DNA of 64,000 nucleotides from Vibrio agarivorans (GTDB lineage Bacteria > Pseudomonadota > Gammaproteobacteria > Enterobacterales > Vibrionaceae), in assembly GCF_030409635.1 (NCBI RefSeq), contig NZ_JAUFQF010000004.1, positions 2,452,241 to 2,516,240 of the forward strand. The letters run 5' to 3'. Made by a program: the position numbers and the translations under genes. Shown here piece after piece: positions 36,377 to 48,045 of this stretch. Numbering within the stretch: the stretch's first letter is position 1; each line of letters starts with the position of its first letter. A model generated the notes under the pieces. That model was not told the DNA's origin and made no database searches. It worked only from the letters and a program-made list of their open reading frames with translations.

Positions 36377-38209
36377 TTAAGCGACAATCTTCTTGCGAAT
36401 AGCAAGTCCAATCAACGCTAGAATGGTAAAGAGCCCCATAGAACCACCTGAGCCACCACCTTGAGTTGAATTACCTTCGTCAGTATCGCCACCGTTACCT
36501 TCGTCAGTATCGCCGCCGTTACCTTCGTCAGTATCGCCGCCGTTACCTTCGTCAGTATCGCCGCCGTTACCTTCGTCAGTATCGCCGCCGTTACCTTCGT
36601 CAGTATCGCCGCCGTTACCTTCGTCAGTATCGCCGCCGTTACCTTCGTCAGTATCGCCGCCGTTACCTTCGTCAGTATCGCCGCCGTTACCTTCGTCAGT
36701 ATCGCCACCGTTACCTTCGTCAGTATCGCCACCGTTACCTTCATCAGTATCGCCACCGTTACCTTCGTCCGGATCAGTAGGTTTACCTCCGATTTCGATG
36801 TCAGTCTCTTCCTCTTCATCACCTTTATCAGTTCCATTATCTGGATTGATTGGGTCAGTAGGATCGATTGGGTCAATCGGATCTGTCGGAGGAGTAGGAT
36901 CACCTGGCTCTACGATTTTATATTCAGTTGAATATAGTGTCACAGGAATGAAGATTTCAGAAGATAATTGAATATCGACTTCTAGCTCTTCACCAGGCAT
37001 TAACGTCATATCAGGCGCAGTGATTTCGACACTACAAGCGCTAGTTGATTCGATAACACCACAGTCCGTATAAACAAACACACCGTTCACGTACTCACCA
37101 GAAGTGAGAACTGAATCCACATCACTTGCAGTGAAGTTCTGAACATCGAATGTCACATCACTTTCAGTATGTACATCAAGTGTAAGATTGGTTGGATACG
37201 TAACTTCATCAATTGTTCGTACGAACCAATTCATGTAACTATCGAAAGTAACAAAGTCACTTCGAGCTCGTAACCCATCTTGGTTTTCGAGTGAGTTAGT
37301 ACTGACAACACCAATAACGTTTCCATCTTTAATAAGAGGGGTTCCGGAATCACCATCTGTTACAGATTGAAGCGGATTGTAGAAAGTGTTTTTATACTGT
37401 GGAGAATAAAAGCAACTATCTGCAGTCTCTTTGCAGGGTAATGGGATTCTTAATTGATCTCCCATTGAGTTCTGGTCACCTTCAACTTCAACCATCATGT
37501 ATGGTTGGTGAGTCATTCTTTCTAGCTCTAGTTCAAACTGCATCATTACATTCGATGTAGCACCTGTACTTCCTAGTGTCCCCCATCCTCGGAACGTAAA
37601 TGATTCACCAATATCATAAAGTGTTTCTTCACTTCCGTACTCAAAGTTTGGTTTAATAACAGCCGAACTTGCATAAGGAACACCTTCATCAAGAACTAAT
37701 ATTGCTAAATCACGCTGTATCGATGACGACAGTTTGTAGTCAGGATCCTGAGCGACAATAGCATCATATGTATCAAAGTCTTTAAACACATATTCTGGCT
37801 CTACAACATCTTCACCCATCTCATTAAGGATAGAGCCTTTAACGTCGTTCAAATAATAATCTATGTACAACTTTAAATACTCTACGTATTCACGGTTATA
37901 AATAGCCTCCTTAATCTCAACAACTTGACGCTCATACGACGCATCAGGTTCGCTGCGAGACAAACCTTGCTTGATAGTAATAGGTTCACCATTGTTACGC
38001 CACGTACAGTGGGTAGCTGTCATGATGTACTTACTACCAAGTAACATACCGCCGCATTTATTGCTGCTGTATGACCCTACCGGAATTGACAGGTGCACTA
38101 CATTGTCAGTGTAGTCCTCTGCCGCAACTGGCGTACGATATTCATCAGCCATAACACCTGCTGACATAAGTGATGCTGCCAACACGGCAACTGTTTGCAT
38201 CTTTTTCAT
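36377..38209 (-). CDS. VesB-like secreted trypsin-type protease with repeat linker and GlyGly-CTERM
   Basis: 610 residues from the ATG at 38209 (GGAG 7 nt upstream). The signal peptide is 1-20. The trypsin domain has His in TATHCTW, Asp in QRDLAILVL and Ser in DGDSGTPL. A beta-rich domain follows (about 345-455), then a Pro/Asp linker, about twelve copies of GNGGDTDE, and a GlyGly-CTERM tail (GGGSGGS, hydrophobic helix, RKK). In Vibrio such proteins leave by type II secretion and are processed by rhombosortase to stay at the surface. The repeat is a 24-bp DNA array, so its length may vary between strains. Confidence 0.92.
   Translation of the reverse strand: MKKMQTVAVLAASLMSAGVMADEYRTPVAAEDYTDNVVHLSIPVGSYSSNKCGGMLLGSKYIMTATHCTWRNNGEPITIKQGLSRSEPDASYERQVVEIKEAIYNREYVEYLKLYIDYYLNDVKGSILNEMGEDVVEPEYVFKDFDTYDAIVAQDPDYKLSSSIQRDLAILVLDEGVPYASSAVIKPNFEYGSEETLYDIGESFTFRGWGTLGSTGATSNVMMQFELELERMTHQPYMMVEVEGDQNSMGDQLRIPLPCKETADSCFYSPQYKNTFYNPLQSVTDGDSGTPLIKDGNVIGVVSTNSLENQDGLRARSDFVTFDSYMNWFVRTIDEVTYPTNLTLDVHTESDVTFDVQNFTASDVDSVLTSGEYVNGVFVYTDCGVIESTSACSVEITAPDMTLMPGEELEVDIQLSSEIFIPVTLYSTEYKIVEPGDPTPPTDPIDPIDPTDPINPDNGTDKGDEEEETDIEIGGKPTDPDEGNGGDTDEGNGGDTDEGNGGDTDEGNGGDTDEGNGGDTDEGNGGDTDEGNGGDTDEGNGGDTDEGNGGDTDEGNGGDTDEGNGGDTDEGNGGDTDEGNSTQGGGSGGSMGLFTILALIGLAIRKKIVA
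36471..36758 (-). repeat. 24-bp tandem array, about 12 units, in the protease linker
   Basis: The unit TTACCTTCGTCAGTATCGCC plus NCCG recurs with constant length; only one position alternates (A or G) near the ends, and one unit reads TTCATCAG. Each unit encodes eight residues, so unit gain or loss keeps the frame. Confidence 0.95.
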
Positions 38210-38356
38210 AATACACTCCAAATTTTTCTTAAATATGCCGTTTTGGCAACATCTCTTTGGGTAAGAGCCCCATTCGCACATCTTGTGCAAATTTTGGAGT
38301 CGCCAGATTGACTGACGCTGTGTATTTAGATGAAGTCGTAAAACAGTCAAACGTAG

Positions 38357-39016
38357 CTAGGTTTCTTTTCTGTGTTGAGTGTCCCACACAGATTGCATAC
38401 GCTGGTGGATGTCCAGCAGCAATGACCCTTTACATTTGCGGAAGGTACCCGCGAGCTGAGTCTCTTGCTGTATACAGTTCAACATCCTGACAACCGATTC
38501 ATCATCAACCATCCTTGGCTCTCTGATAAAACTTTCTAACGATTGAGTCGACAACACGCCAGGAAACAGCGCATAAACTGACTCACCCATTAATTTCACG
38601 GGCACGGATTTTGATAGCGCGTAAAATCCAAGCACAGTGTTACCCATTAAAACACACCCATTCGAAGCACCTAATGCTCGCGATATGGCAAATTCTCGAC
38701 CGTAAAAAACCTTCCCTTTCAGTCCTAAGGATTCCGTTAACTGCTCAATAAGCAGTGAATACGAAACCCCCAGTCGATCACGTGGATGCTGTTTAATCAC
38801 CAAAACGGCATCTTGTTGTTTTTGGTAAGCAAATGTACTCATAACGTAGCGTAAAAAAACACCAATTTTCTCTCTTGCATCGGATTTCATATCAGGGATG
38901 TGATCGAGAGCGGGTAATGGTACACATATTATATGGGATTGCGTATTCTTTAGAAAAAACATGAACTTAACGTTATCGCGTACGGTAATGAGTATTTTGA
39001 CAACGAGGTTATACAA
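38357..39016 (-). pseudogene. 5'-truncated capsule polysaccharide (KpsS/Caps_synth-like) gene
   Basis: The 219-residue frame matches the C-terminal half of capsule synthesis proteins: VIKQHPRDR resembles the family HHPxDR, followed by GNTVLGFYALSKSVPVKLMG, similar to NSTVGLSALxxxxPVKxxG. Full proteins are near 400 residues; the N-terminal half is absent and the frame starts only at a TTG. It overlaps no neighbour but abuts a truncated XRE gene, so a junction lies near 39016-39030. Confidence 0.7.
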
Positions 39017-39025
39017 CGCAGCTAG

Positions 39026-39367
39026 AAAGTCGGTAACAAACGCGACCTCTTTCCAATCCGCCTCAAAGAAGCGCGAAAAAAAGCAAAACTATCCCAAAAG
39101 GCTTTGGGAGTGCGAATAGGTATGGAAGAAAGTTCCGCAAGCGCCAGAATGAACCAGTATGAAAAAGGGGTTCATACACCTGATATAAAAAACCTAAAAC
39201 TCATTGCCGATGAGCTTGGTGTACCTTTATATTACTTTTTTTGTGAAGATGAATTTTCTGCTGACTTGGCGATTAACCTGAACAAACTATCAGATGGTGA
39301 TAAACAGAGAGTTCTCGCTCTCGCTGCTCAATTGCTTGAACAGGCAGAAACAGAAAATAATTTCTAG
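39026..39367 (+). pseudogene. XRE-family HTH regulator, apparently without its start codon
   Basis: The in-frame sequence from 39026 reads IRLKEARKKAKLSQKALGVR, then GMEESSASARMNQYEKGVHTPD, a helix-turn-helix of the XRE family, followed by a small C-terminal domain ending QLLEQAETENNF. No ATG, GTG or TTG lies between the TAG at 39023 and the first helix; the first usable start (TTG at 39104) removes half the HTH. It is either a fragment cut at an insertion junction or uses an unusual start. Confidence 0.65.
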
Positions 39368-39753
39368 CTGATGGAACATGCACACTTCTTTACATGCCCC
39401 GTCAGCACACCTTTGGACATTTTCGAGTTAGTGATTCGGATTAAATCCACCTACTTCGGATAACCTGAATTTAGGCAAATCGAAGTAGACGGTGTCGCTG
39501 TTGAGACTATTGCTAATGTAGCCATAAGGTGTGATATTACTTATTCATGGCGAGAATGCTTAGTATCTTAAAGTGTCTGTCCCAGTGATTAAATTACCGC
39601 CCCCCTTCAAACTAGCCTCATTTATGCTAATCTATCCAAGTTATAGCACTGATTTAACTTGATTTTTCTAACCACTAAAAGGTCATGAGACTATAGTGCT
39701 GTATCTTTTAACCGTGCAGAGATGCACAGTAAGTTAATTGTCAGGCTGAGCAA
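39368..39753. other. 385-bp gap upstream of the IS-split membrane gene
   Basis: No coding sequence supported. It must contain the promoter of the following gene, but I see no distinctive operator. Confidence 0.4.
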
Positions 39754-40808
39754 ATGGATAGATTAAGCATAACAACACACCTGATTGCTGTTCTCACAGC
39801 ATTTTCAGCGTTTACAATGCCAATAGCCCTTGAGGTTCTAAACCGTGTAAAAAATCGTTATGGTTCTGCTCACTACATGGACTCCATAGAGCAGATCATG
39901 GGCTTTAAAATTCAATTGCTCTTTCGAGAGTTGATAGTTACTTTGATTGCTCTTATTAGCTTTACATTGTTTGTTTGCTCAGTTGACAAAACTCTCTTTA
40001 AAGATAGTTATGTTCTATTCACGGAGTTTTTATTCTCTCTGATAACGTCTGCACTTCTGGTAAAAGAGTTTAAATTCATAAAAACCGTATTTCTCGCTAC
40101 ACGGTCAGATAATCTAGTAACTGAGCACCTAATTTCTAAACTCCGAACAAAAAACAACAGCAACACCAACACCAACACCAACACCAACCATTCAGACGAA
40201 GTAGAGCTGCTAGTTCAAATTGCCTGTTATAACATTGAACACACAGCAATCACCTCGGATAAATCAACAGAGAACCGTCTATTTGAACTGATAGAAAAGA
40301 CATGTGTGAATCAAGATTGCTCAATAGACACCGTTACTATTAAAAGGCTTGTGGATAGTTTAGCAGCAACATTGACATCAGCTAGAAATACCAACAGTCG
40401 AGACAAGTACGTGTCACTTCAAAGAGATTACGGTAGGCTCTTAGTTTTGTTCTTCGATAGAAAGATGAAAGATTACGATGTCTTCGAGATGTTCAGTCGA
40501 AGATTCTATGAAGAAAGCATTAAAGAGCTAAACACTGGTCAATACTGGCTTCTGAGAGCTGATTTTTTGATAAGCATACATACATGGGACATTCAAAATC
40601 CTCAAACTATCGCATTCATAGATAGCCATGTACGCAGTCTAATCTACTTTTTAGTAGACAAGAAACCAGAGCTACTTCCTGAGCTGATAGATAACTATAG
40701 AAATTTTATTTCATTTGAAAGTCACTTCGATAATGACATTTATGAACTTTCTCAACTCTTCGGCAGTCATAACTCTGCTCATTTTAAGGAAATGAGTAGT
40801 TGTAGTGG

Positions 40809-41986
<1,178 letters not shown>

Positions 41987-43585
41987 AGTTTCACCTGTTG
42001 TGTACGAGGTGCATTCTAACACCTCTAATCAGGTGGCCAAATTAACTATGCCACTACAAGTTTTACAGAAACTCATAAAGAACTTCTCACAACAAACCCT
42101 CAGGACTACATCAATCATTTCATCTTACTTTTAGATAAGTACGTTCAAGATGCGTTGACTCCTTCAGTTTCAGAACCGAGGCTAGAGGAAATTAAGCGAA
42201 TTACAGTCGAGTATGAGCAACGCATGGTATCCGAAATCATTAAGGAAGTTGGAGAAAACGCAGCCAAAAGAACAGCTCAACATACGCTAAGAGCACTTGC
42301 AAATAAAAGCCAGTGGAGCTGCATTCTCGACTGCCACGAAAGTTTCAGCCCAGCCCACTCCAGAGCGTGCCGCTTAGGCGTTAACCTTTTGCCTGCTTCT
42401 TTGAATTCAATGATACAGCAGTTAGGGAAGCCTCAGGGTTATAGCTCTTTGAATTCCGAAGAGCTTAGCCACGCGTACGTCAGAGCTGTTCCAATTCTAG
42501 TTATGTATGCTGTTTACTCTTGGAGAATCCAAAATCTGGATAAGAATTTACACGCCTGTATTAGCGCAATCACAAGCTCTCTAAACATGGGCGAGAATAG
42601 TATTCAAATTGCCAACCGAATGCTCAACGAACTAAAACAGGCGACTTACTATGCAAAATCACCTGTTTACGCCAAAGCATTTTGTAATCACTTCGACATT
42701 AAACATGAAGAAGCTGACTTCAATTCAGTTGTAATCCCTATCCTCAGAGAAATCCAAAAATATCTAAACAATCAGTTAATAGAAATTAGAAAATCACAAC
42801 CCCTAAGCAAAGCAATCAAGCAGTCATACATAGATGGTATTTTGATGAAGGGGCAGGATTTAGCTAACAAATTTCCACTATTTAGTTTCGTATCGCTGAG
42901 CAAAGATAAACAAGTGCCTTTCAAGCTCCCTTCATATTCACACGGAAGAGAGAGGTTCTTGGATAACACGGGGGTAGGATACGGCTTTAGTAGCTATAGG
43001 TTTATCGAAAGAATTTACAATACAATAGCCCTAACAATTATAACCCAAAAAGGCTCATCATTATCCGAGTTGGAATTTGAAGACTTAGAAAACAATCACC
43101 TATTAGTCATGACTCACAAGGACTGGCAAAACTTTACAAGCTCAAAAGACATAGATGACTATAGAGATGTCAAACGTCATTTAGTTTTTTCCGATGAGCC
43201 TCTGGATGCGTTCTACGTTTATGACACGAAAGAAAGTCCAGCCCTTGTTACGCTCTACAACCCTGAGATTAACCAAAAGTTGACGCCATTAGATGAGAAC
43301 ATGGGTAATGCGTTTGAATTCGAATTCATCGATAAAGAATGTGAAGTCACTGTTAAAGTAGATGCACACATTTACTGTTAATTAAACAAAGGGGGACGGG
43401 GGAAAGGAATGTAACCTTCCCCGAAAAACTGGTCGTTAGCAACTAGGCTTTTTCCGTTTACACTAAATTGAAGCATCACAGATAGCCATTATAAAAACTA
43501 TCGCTGCCCAAGTGTTAGGTGGTAGGAGGAGACCTGTTCGCTAACGCAGAAAGGGGCATAAGTGTGGTACGTTAGGCTATTGAGT

Positions 43586-44755
43586 CTACCTGTAAGCTAC
43601 TTCAATAAAGGTCTCAGGTCCCAAAATACCTTGTGTAGATATCGCTCTGGCAGAAACTCTATTCTGACCGACAGTTAGCTTCCAAAAATGCTCATTAGAT
43701 GGAAGGTCAACCCAACTGCTATCATTTTCTTTGACTTGGTATTTCCAGAGGTTCGCCATATTGCAATCTAGCTCCATAGCGATCTCTCCCTCCGCTGCGA
43801 ATCTCCACATATTGCTTACGTATTGCTCGTCTGTGGTTATGTCGAACTTTTCGCAAATGCTTTGGAAGTTGCCTTTTTTGCTCGGCAATGGCATCAATGA
43901 AATTGTTGTCTGATTTAGTTTTGGGTACGAAAGCTCGGGTTCTTGAGTAAAGACACGTTTTATAGTGCCTCCCATTCCTTGAAAGGTTAGAGCTGGTGCA
44001 TCAGCCTCCATTAACAAATATAGTTGTTCATATGATTCTCTACCTGTTGAGTTAGTTACGTGGAACCCTAAGTAATTACGGATAAATCCCCAATAACCAG
44101 CAGTTACTTCATTGACTTTGATACCTTTTAACTGCGCCAGATCTGGATCAAGAACAAATGTTATTTCTGACTCTTTTTGCTGATTTTTCAGAGAGAACAT
44201 GTCAAAAACGTTAAGTATCTCGTTCTCTCTTATTGCGTAGACACTGAACTGCGGGTCGAAAAATAACCACTTATTCTGTTCATTAGACCATACTTCCGTC
44301 ACGACATGACCTTTCCCAAAGCCGCCGTACGCAACGTCTTTCGCTTGTAGACCTACCGACCTTGATTGGTGACCGTGTGCAGCAAGGATATCCGCCATAA
44401 CTTTGCCATACTCAACACACCGATACCTCTCTCCCTTAGTATGAACGTTTTTCAGTAAGTCCAAAGAAGTTAGTTTGCTATCAGGTTCGTTCATACCGTC
44501 ATGCTGCCATTGAGCAGCAACCCAATTCATGACAGAGATAAACAAACTTGATTCACTAGCTGTATCAAACTGCGCCAGTTCGGAAACATATTCTTTAAGA
44601 TCCTTGTCAGATTCAATGGCACAAGGCTGCTGAAGGTTAACTCGCACGGTTTGATAGTTATTGGTATCGACGACCTCAATTTTATGAAAATCGCTATTAC
44701 ACTCGGCACTTGAGGATATTGATGTGGTTCTTGTGGTGGCGTTAGTATCAGTCAT
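43586..44755 (-). CDS. Transglutaminase-like cysteine protease-fold protein
   Basis: 389 residues, AGGAA ribosome site. Residues about 70-175 show the transglutaminase triad in order: Cys113 in RYRCVEYG, His150 in GKGHVVTEVW, Asp167 in LFFDPQF. The rest (about 230-389) is beta-rich. There is no signal peptide, so it acts in the cytoplasm. The family hydrolyses or crosslinks peptides; the target is unknown. It is the last of three same-strand genes with a GIY-YIG and an HNH protein, at loose spacing (204 bp). Confidence 0.75.
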   Translation of the reverse strand: MTDTNATTRTTSISSSAECNSDFHKIEVVDTNNYQTVRVNLQQPCAIESDKDLKEYVSELAQFDTASESSLFISVMNWVAAQWQHDGMNEPDSKLTSLDLLKNVHTKGERYRCVEYGKVMADILAAHGHQSRSVGLQAKDVAYGGFGKGHVVTEVWSNEQNKWLFFDPQFSVYAIRENEILNVFDMFSLKNQQKESEITFVLDPDLAQLKGIKVNEVTAGYWGFIRNYLGFHVTNSTGRESYEQLYLLMEADAPALTFQGMGGTIKRVFTQEPELSYPKLNQTTISLMPLPSKKGNFQSICEKFDITTDEQYVSNMWRFAAEGEIAMELDCNMANLWKYQVKENDSSWVDLPSNEHFWKLTVGQNRVSARAISTQGILGPETFIEVAYR

Positions 44756-44959
44756 TTGTCATTCCTGACTATTCATAATAAGGGGCTAGCTATTTTTGTA
44801 GCTAACGCAGTCAATGGTATCCGAGTAGAGTAGGTAGACAGGTCCAGGTTTTCTACTTGCTCCACACATTAGATTTCATTATGCAATTATGATTAGTGAA
44901 AGCACTTGTTTCTATCGACGCTGGCACACTTTGGGGCATTAACGTTTTAGAGGTCTCTT

Positions 44960-45805
44960 TTATCTCTTACCATACTGAAACAATGGAACGCATCCTCGCT
45001 CCTGATAGAACGCACCAATTAGGTCGACTTCAATCTCATGTCTTAGGTGTGACTCCGATAGATTGATGTCATCGGCAAACGAAAAGAAAACAGGGTTCAC
45101 ACCCCAGCTCCCTTTAGTGTGTGTCCTCAATCGGTGGGCAAGACTTTGAGTTTCCCCAATGTAGATAACCTCTCGTGAGGTAACATCTAGTAAGCGGTAG
45201 ATCGCAGCATGGTTTGGTAGTGGCTTTATGTGAGAGCTTTCAAGCGGCTCTGGCTCTGACCAGTTTAAACTCATCCAGTTTTCATCAAAACTTGCACCAA
45301 GTTGCACCAGAGGAGAACTGCTCGATAAGCCAGCAGGATTAAACTGGTTTGCTTCGAGCTTTCTACCGATACGACCTTGTTTCTTGTTACTTGGCTTCAT
45401 CCATGACTTGTGAAATCGGCCATAGTTGCATAACGTTGAGCACCCTTTTTCTTGGCGATGTCGCCATAAGAAGTAATCTTCTAGCCCCTGCCTTAGTGGG
45501 GTATCGACAGCGGTGGTTAAGAATGAAAACTCAAACTCAAGGTTTGCTTCTTGCCGCCATACCCAAAGATTTGGTGCAGCAGTGTGAGGGTCGTTGTAAG
45601 GCATGCTCTGGGAGTAAGCGCCCTTTCGCAGTGCACGTAGCCGTTCTCGTAGGCAGCGGCCTGTTTGACCGATATAAATTAGCTCTCGCCTTTGAGGTGA
45701 GCGTATTCGGTATAGGCCAGCCTGCTTGGTAGGGATGTTCTGGTAAACATCGGCTTCACCTGACAATGGATACCAATTTGACCATCTTTGCATGTGAGGG
45801 ATCAT
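44960..45805 (-). CDS. Protein with two GIY-YIG nuclease-like domains
   Basis: 281 residues, start preceded by AAGG. Two copies of the GIY-YIG core are visible: GLYRIRS (30-36) with LIYIGQTG and Arg-rich helix LRERLRALR, then AIYRLLD near 203 with VIYIGETQ and HRLRTH. The catalytic Arg of the helix is present in each; a Glu (GLEDYF and RHEIEV) follows. The family cleaves DNA in repair or restriction; a tandem arrangement in one chain is less usual. Function here is unknown. Confidence 0.78.
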   Translation of the reverse strand: MIPHMQRWSNWYPLSGEADVYQNIPTKQAGLYRIRSPQRRELIYIGQTGRCLRERLRALRKGAYSQSMPYNDPHTAAPNLWVWRQEANLEFEFSFLTTAVDTPLRQGLEDYFLWRHRQEKGCSTLCNYGRFHKSWMKPSNKKQGRIGRKLEANQFNPAGLSSSSPLVQLGASFDENWMSLNWSEPEPLESSHIKPLPNHAAIYRLLDVTSREVIYIGETQSLAHRLRTHTKGSWGVNPVFFSFADDINLSESHLRHEIEVDLIGAFYQERGCVPLFQYGKR

Positions 45806-45944
45806 ATAAAACCTTTAGAAAAGATACAGATAACAGCCTGCTTGTTGTTTAGATTAGTAATCGTCGATAAAACGGGTTGTTAACCGGGTTATACGACTCT
45901 GCCCCCCCCCCAATGTGGCGATTTGTGCGCTGTGGACAACTCTT

Positions 45945-46856
45945 TCATTCACGTTCATATCCATATGTACTACGGTGTTTCTCTAGGTAAAATTGATGCT
46001 TTTTAGTTAGCCCATTTATTTGGGTTGTTTTGCTTATACCTAGGGCGGTTAACGTAGTAGTTGATAAGTGAGGGCTAACTAGAAGTGAGCCATCGTTGGC
46101 AAACGAGATTAATCCTTTATCAAAAAGCTTGTCAGCGTTTGGGGAAAGTGGAAAACCATTGTAGCCGTCTACCTTTTCATCGTTATCACTTAACAGCCAA
46201 GAGTGAATATGTGATGCAATTAGAAGGTTAGGTGAGTTTACCCCGGTTACCGGGCAAGTATTATTCCAAATTGCAAGAACGTCTTTTCTAAACTGGCCTT
46301 GACCAATTCTTGCTTTTGTTCGCGCTTCTTTCTCGCGTTCCTGGGAGGCTTTTTTCTTCTTACCTGGCTGACTTGGAGTTTCAAGGAAGCTAATAAGTTC
46401 ATTGCCAACACAGTTAAGAACTAAAGCTGCTACATGTTTAGGGATTGATATTAGGTAGCTTTGTGTTGCTTGTTCGTTCGAACCAAAAAGCTTTGGGCTG
46501 CATTGTTCGTTGAATCGGCCGAGAATATCGTATTTAAACTCAGCATTATTCAACGGTGTATCTAGAATGGTAAGGTCAACCTCAATCTTATAACCTTCTT
46601 TTTTCCATTTATCAAAAGTACGGTCCTTCGGTCTAGGTGCCTCATAAGCATCACTTGTAGCACGAGCCAAATAGATGATGTGCTTATCTTCATGGCAAAG
46701 AATTACATCCCCTTTTTTTACGTTAGGAACGTGTTTCCACCCAGCGCTAACTGTTTTAGTCCCACCCTTGTTAAAAGTATGTGAGGGGGCCCAAAGGAAG
46801 CTATGTTTTTTCACTTCGTCAAAAGAATCGCCAAGATTTACCCAGTAAAATGCCAT
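45945..46856 (-). CDS. HNH endonuclease with EVE-like N-terminal domain
   Basis: 303 residues. Residues 1-150 resemble an EVE/PUA-like base reader (FYWVNLGDSFDEVKKHSFLW, VKKGDVILCHEDKHIIYLA). After a charged linker (163-185) the HNH domain spans 195-255: CPVTGV with Cys201, SHI with His216, YNGFPLSPN with Asn233, and KLFDKGLISF. This layout resembles modification-dependent restriction enzymes such as the EVE-HNH enzyme VcaM4I of a Vibrio; cleavage of modified phage DNA is inferred. It lies between a GIY-YIG gene and a small unknown gene. Confidence 0.8.
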   Translation of the reverse strand: MAFYWVNLGDSFDEVKKHSFLWAPSHTFNKGGTKTVSAGWKHVPNVKKGDVILCHEDKHIIYLARATSDAYEAPRPKDRTFDKWKKEGYKIEVDLTILDTPLNNAEFKYDILGRFNEQCSPKLFGSNEQATQSYLISIPKHVAALVLNCVGNELISFLETPSQPGKKKKASQEREKEARTKARIGQGQFRKDVLAIWNNTCPVTGVNSPNLLIASHIHSWLLSDNDEKVDGYNGFPLSPNADKLFDKGLISFANDGSLLVSPHLSTTTLTALGISKTTQINGLTKKHQFYLEKHRSTYGYERE

Positions 46857-47142
46857 ACAAACGCCTATTGAATAAGAGGTTTAAATTCAGGTGATAGCTC
46901 ACTCACTCCTCTAGACACTACACTGTTTAGAAAATGTAGGTCAATTAGTCAGCCTTAGAGTGTGATAGAAAAGCTTCTTAAATTGGTATGGGGCAAAAGA
47001 GAGGCATCACTTACCCAAGATTACCGTCAGAATTTTAAGACTTAAACATTCAAAACCAACAACATAACGGTTACCATGCAGCATACAAACGAATCACAAT
47101 AACAAAGGTGTTAAACCAATGAAAAATGCAACGCTCATAGGC

Positions 47143-47469
47143 TTATTTTCTTTTAGTATCCGCTTGCATATTCAAATATGCGACTAGCTCCTCAGCGCTA
47201 ATACCCTGCTCTGCTATTGAGACTGCCATATCACTAACCTTGCTCTCCTGTGCTTCTTGAAGAACGGATACCATTACCTCGTAAATTTTACGCAACGTCT
47301 CGATGTCTACTTTGTTTGCAGCCCTTGTAATGCGTTCCGAGGACTGTGAAGCTAAGTTAGTCAAGGCCTTACTAAATAGTTGCTCATAATCAGGCGTATA
47401 ACTCTCATCTGATTGCTTTGATGGTGTTTTTTTCACTTGTGAAAAATCAAAGTACCACTCTTCCGACAT
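47143..47469 (-). CDS. Small helical protein of unknown function
   Basis: 108 residues from the ATG at 47469; a longer frame has only a TTG start. It is predicted helical and acidic (LRKIYEVMVSVLQEAQESK) with a C-terminal ISAEELVAYLNMQ segment, loosely like an oligomerising nucleoid protein. No domain assigned. It is the first of a same-strand series that includes the HNH and GIY-YIG genes. Confidence 0.5.
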   Translation of the reverse strand: MSEEWYFDFSQVKKTPSKQSDESYTPDYEQLFSKALTNLASQSSERITRAANKVDIETLRKIYEVMVSVLQEAQESKVSDMAVSIAEQGISAEELVAYLNMQADTKRK

Positions 47470-47523
47470 AGACTTGGGGATCCTAAATTGGTGTGTTGAT
47501 TTACTAGTTTGTAATTGGAGCAA

Positions 47524-47874
47524 TGGATTATAATTTAAGCGTATAACCGTGGCTAGTTGTGCTTATTCTTAGGTAATTATTCAGTTCTCCCTGAGAATGG
47601 CTATGCAGAAACACAAGACTTGACGGACTCTCACGAAAGCCACTCGTTTAGACCACGGCTAGGAATACCAAAGCCGACACCTGTTTTCGAAAAGTCACTG
47701 AAAATGCCCCTCTTTTGAGCATTCCTTGGGTGGGAAAATACAGTACTTTTGTAGTATTAAGTTATTGTTTTCTAAACTTTCGACATTTTCACTTAGACCG
47801 CATTTTTTGCACAAAAATCAGCCATGATTAAGTTTATACCATTGAAATATATAAGTTTATCTTAGATAGCATGT
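47524..47874. other. Right island margin without a gene
   Basis: 351 bp between the last cargo gene and the right direct repeat, AT-rich toward the repeat. No coding sequence supported. Confidence 0.5.
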
Positions 47875-47924
47875 CTACCTTGACATGGTAGGGGTCGGCG
47901 ATTCGAGTTCGCCCGGACCCACCA
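47875..47924 (+). pseudogene. 3' half of a tRNA-Val(GAC)
   Basis: 50 nt identical to the last 50 nt of the tRNA at 28413-28489 (anticodon stem to CCA). The D arm and 5' acceptor strand are absent. Confidence 0.93.
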
Positions 47925-47960
47925 CTCCTTACTGCATAACAATGCAAAAGAACACAATCT

Positions 47961-48037
47961 GGATCCGTAGCTCAGTTGGTTAGAGTACCGCCTTGACATG
48001 GCGGGGGTCGGCGATTCGAGTTCGCCCGGATCCACCA
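47961..48037 (+). tRNA. tRNA-Val(GAC), third complete copy
   Basis: 77 nt with CCA, identical to 28526-28602. Its upstream context is a truncated tRNA and island DNA, so whether it is transcribed is unclear. Confidence 0.95.
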
Positions 48038-48045
48038 AATTAGAT

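Larger units (their letters stand above)
47875..48037 (+). repeat. Right 163-bp direct repeat (att site) of the tRNA-Val island
   Basis: Identical to 28440-28602. It begins inside the anticodon stem of a tRNA-Val whose 5' half is missing and ends at the CCA of a complete tRNA-Val. This copy is probably the original chromosomal sequence displaced by the island. Confidence 0.9.

Noticed and set aside
36418..36903. Open frames of 161 and 104 codons across the 24-bp array
   Set aside because: They exist only because the repeat unit lacks stops in other frames; the protease frame explains the DNA.
45902..45911. Run of ten C upstream of the tandem GIY-YIG gene
   Set aside because: Possible phase-variation tract, but it lies between genes without clear promoter spacing and may be a sequencing artefact.
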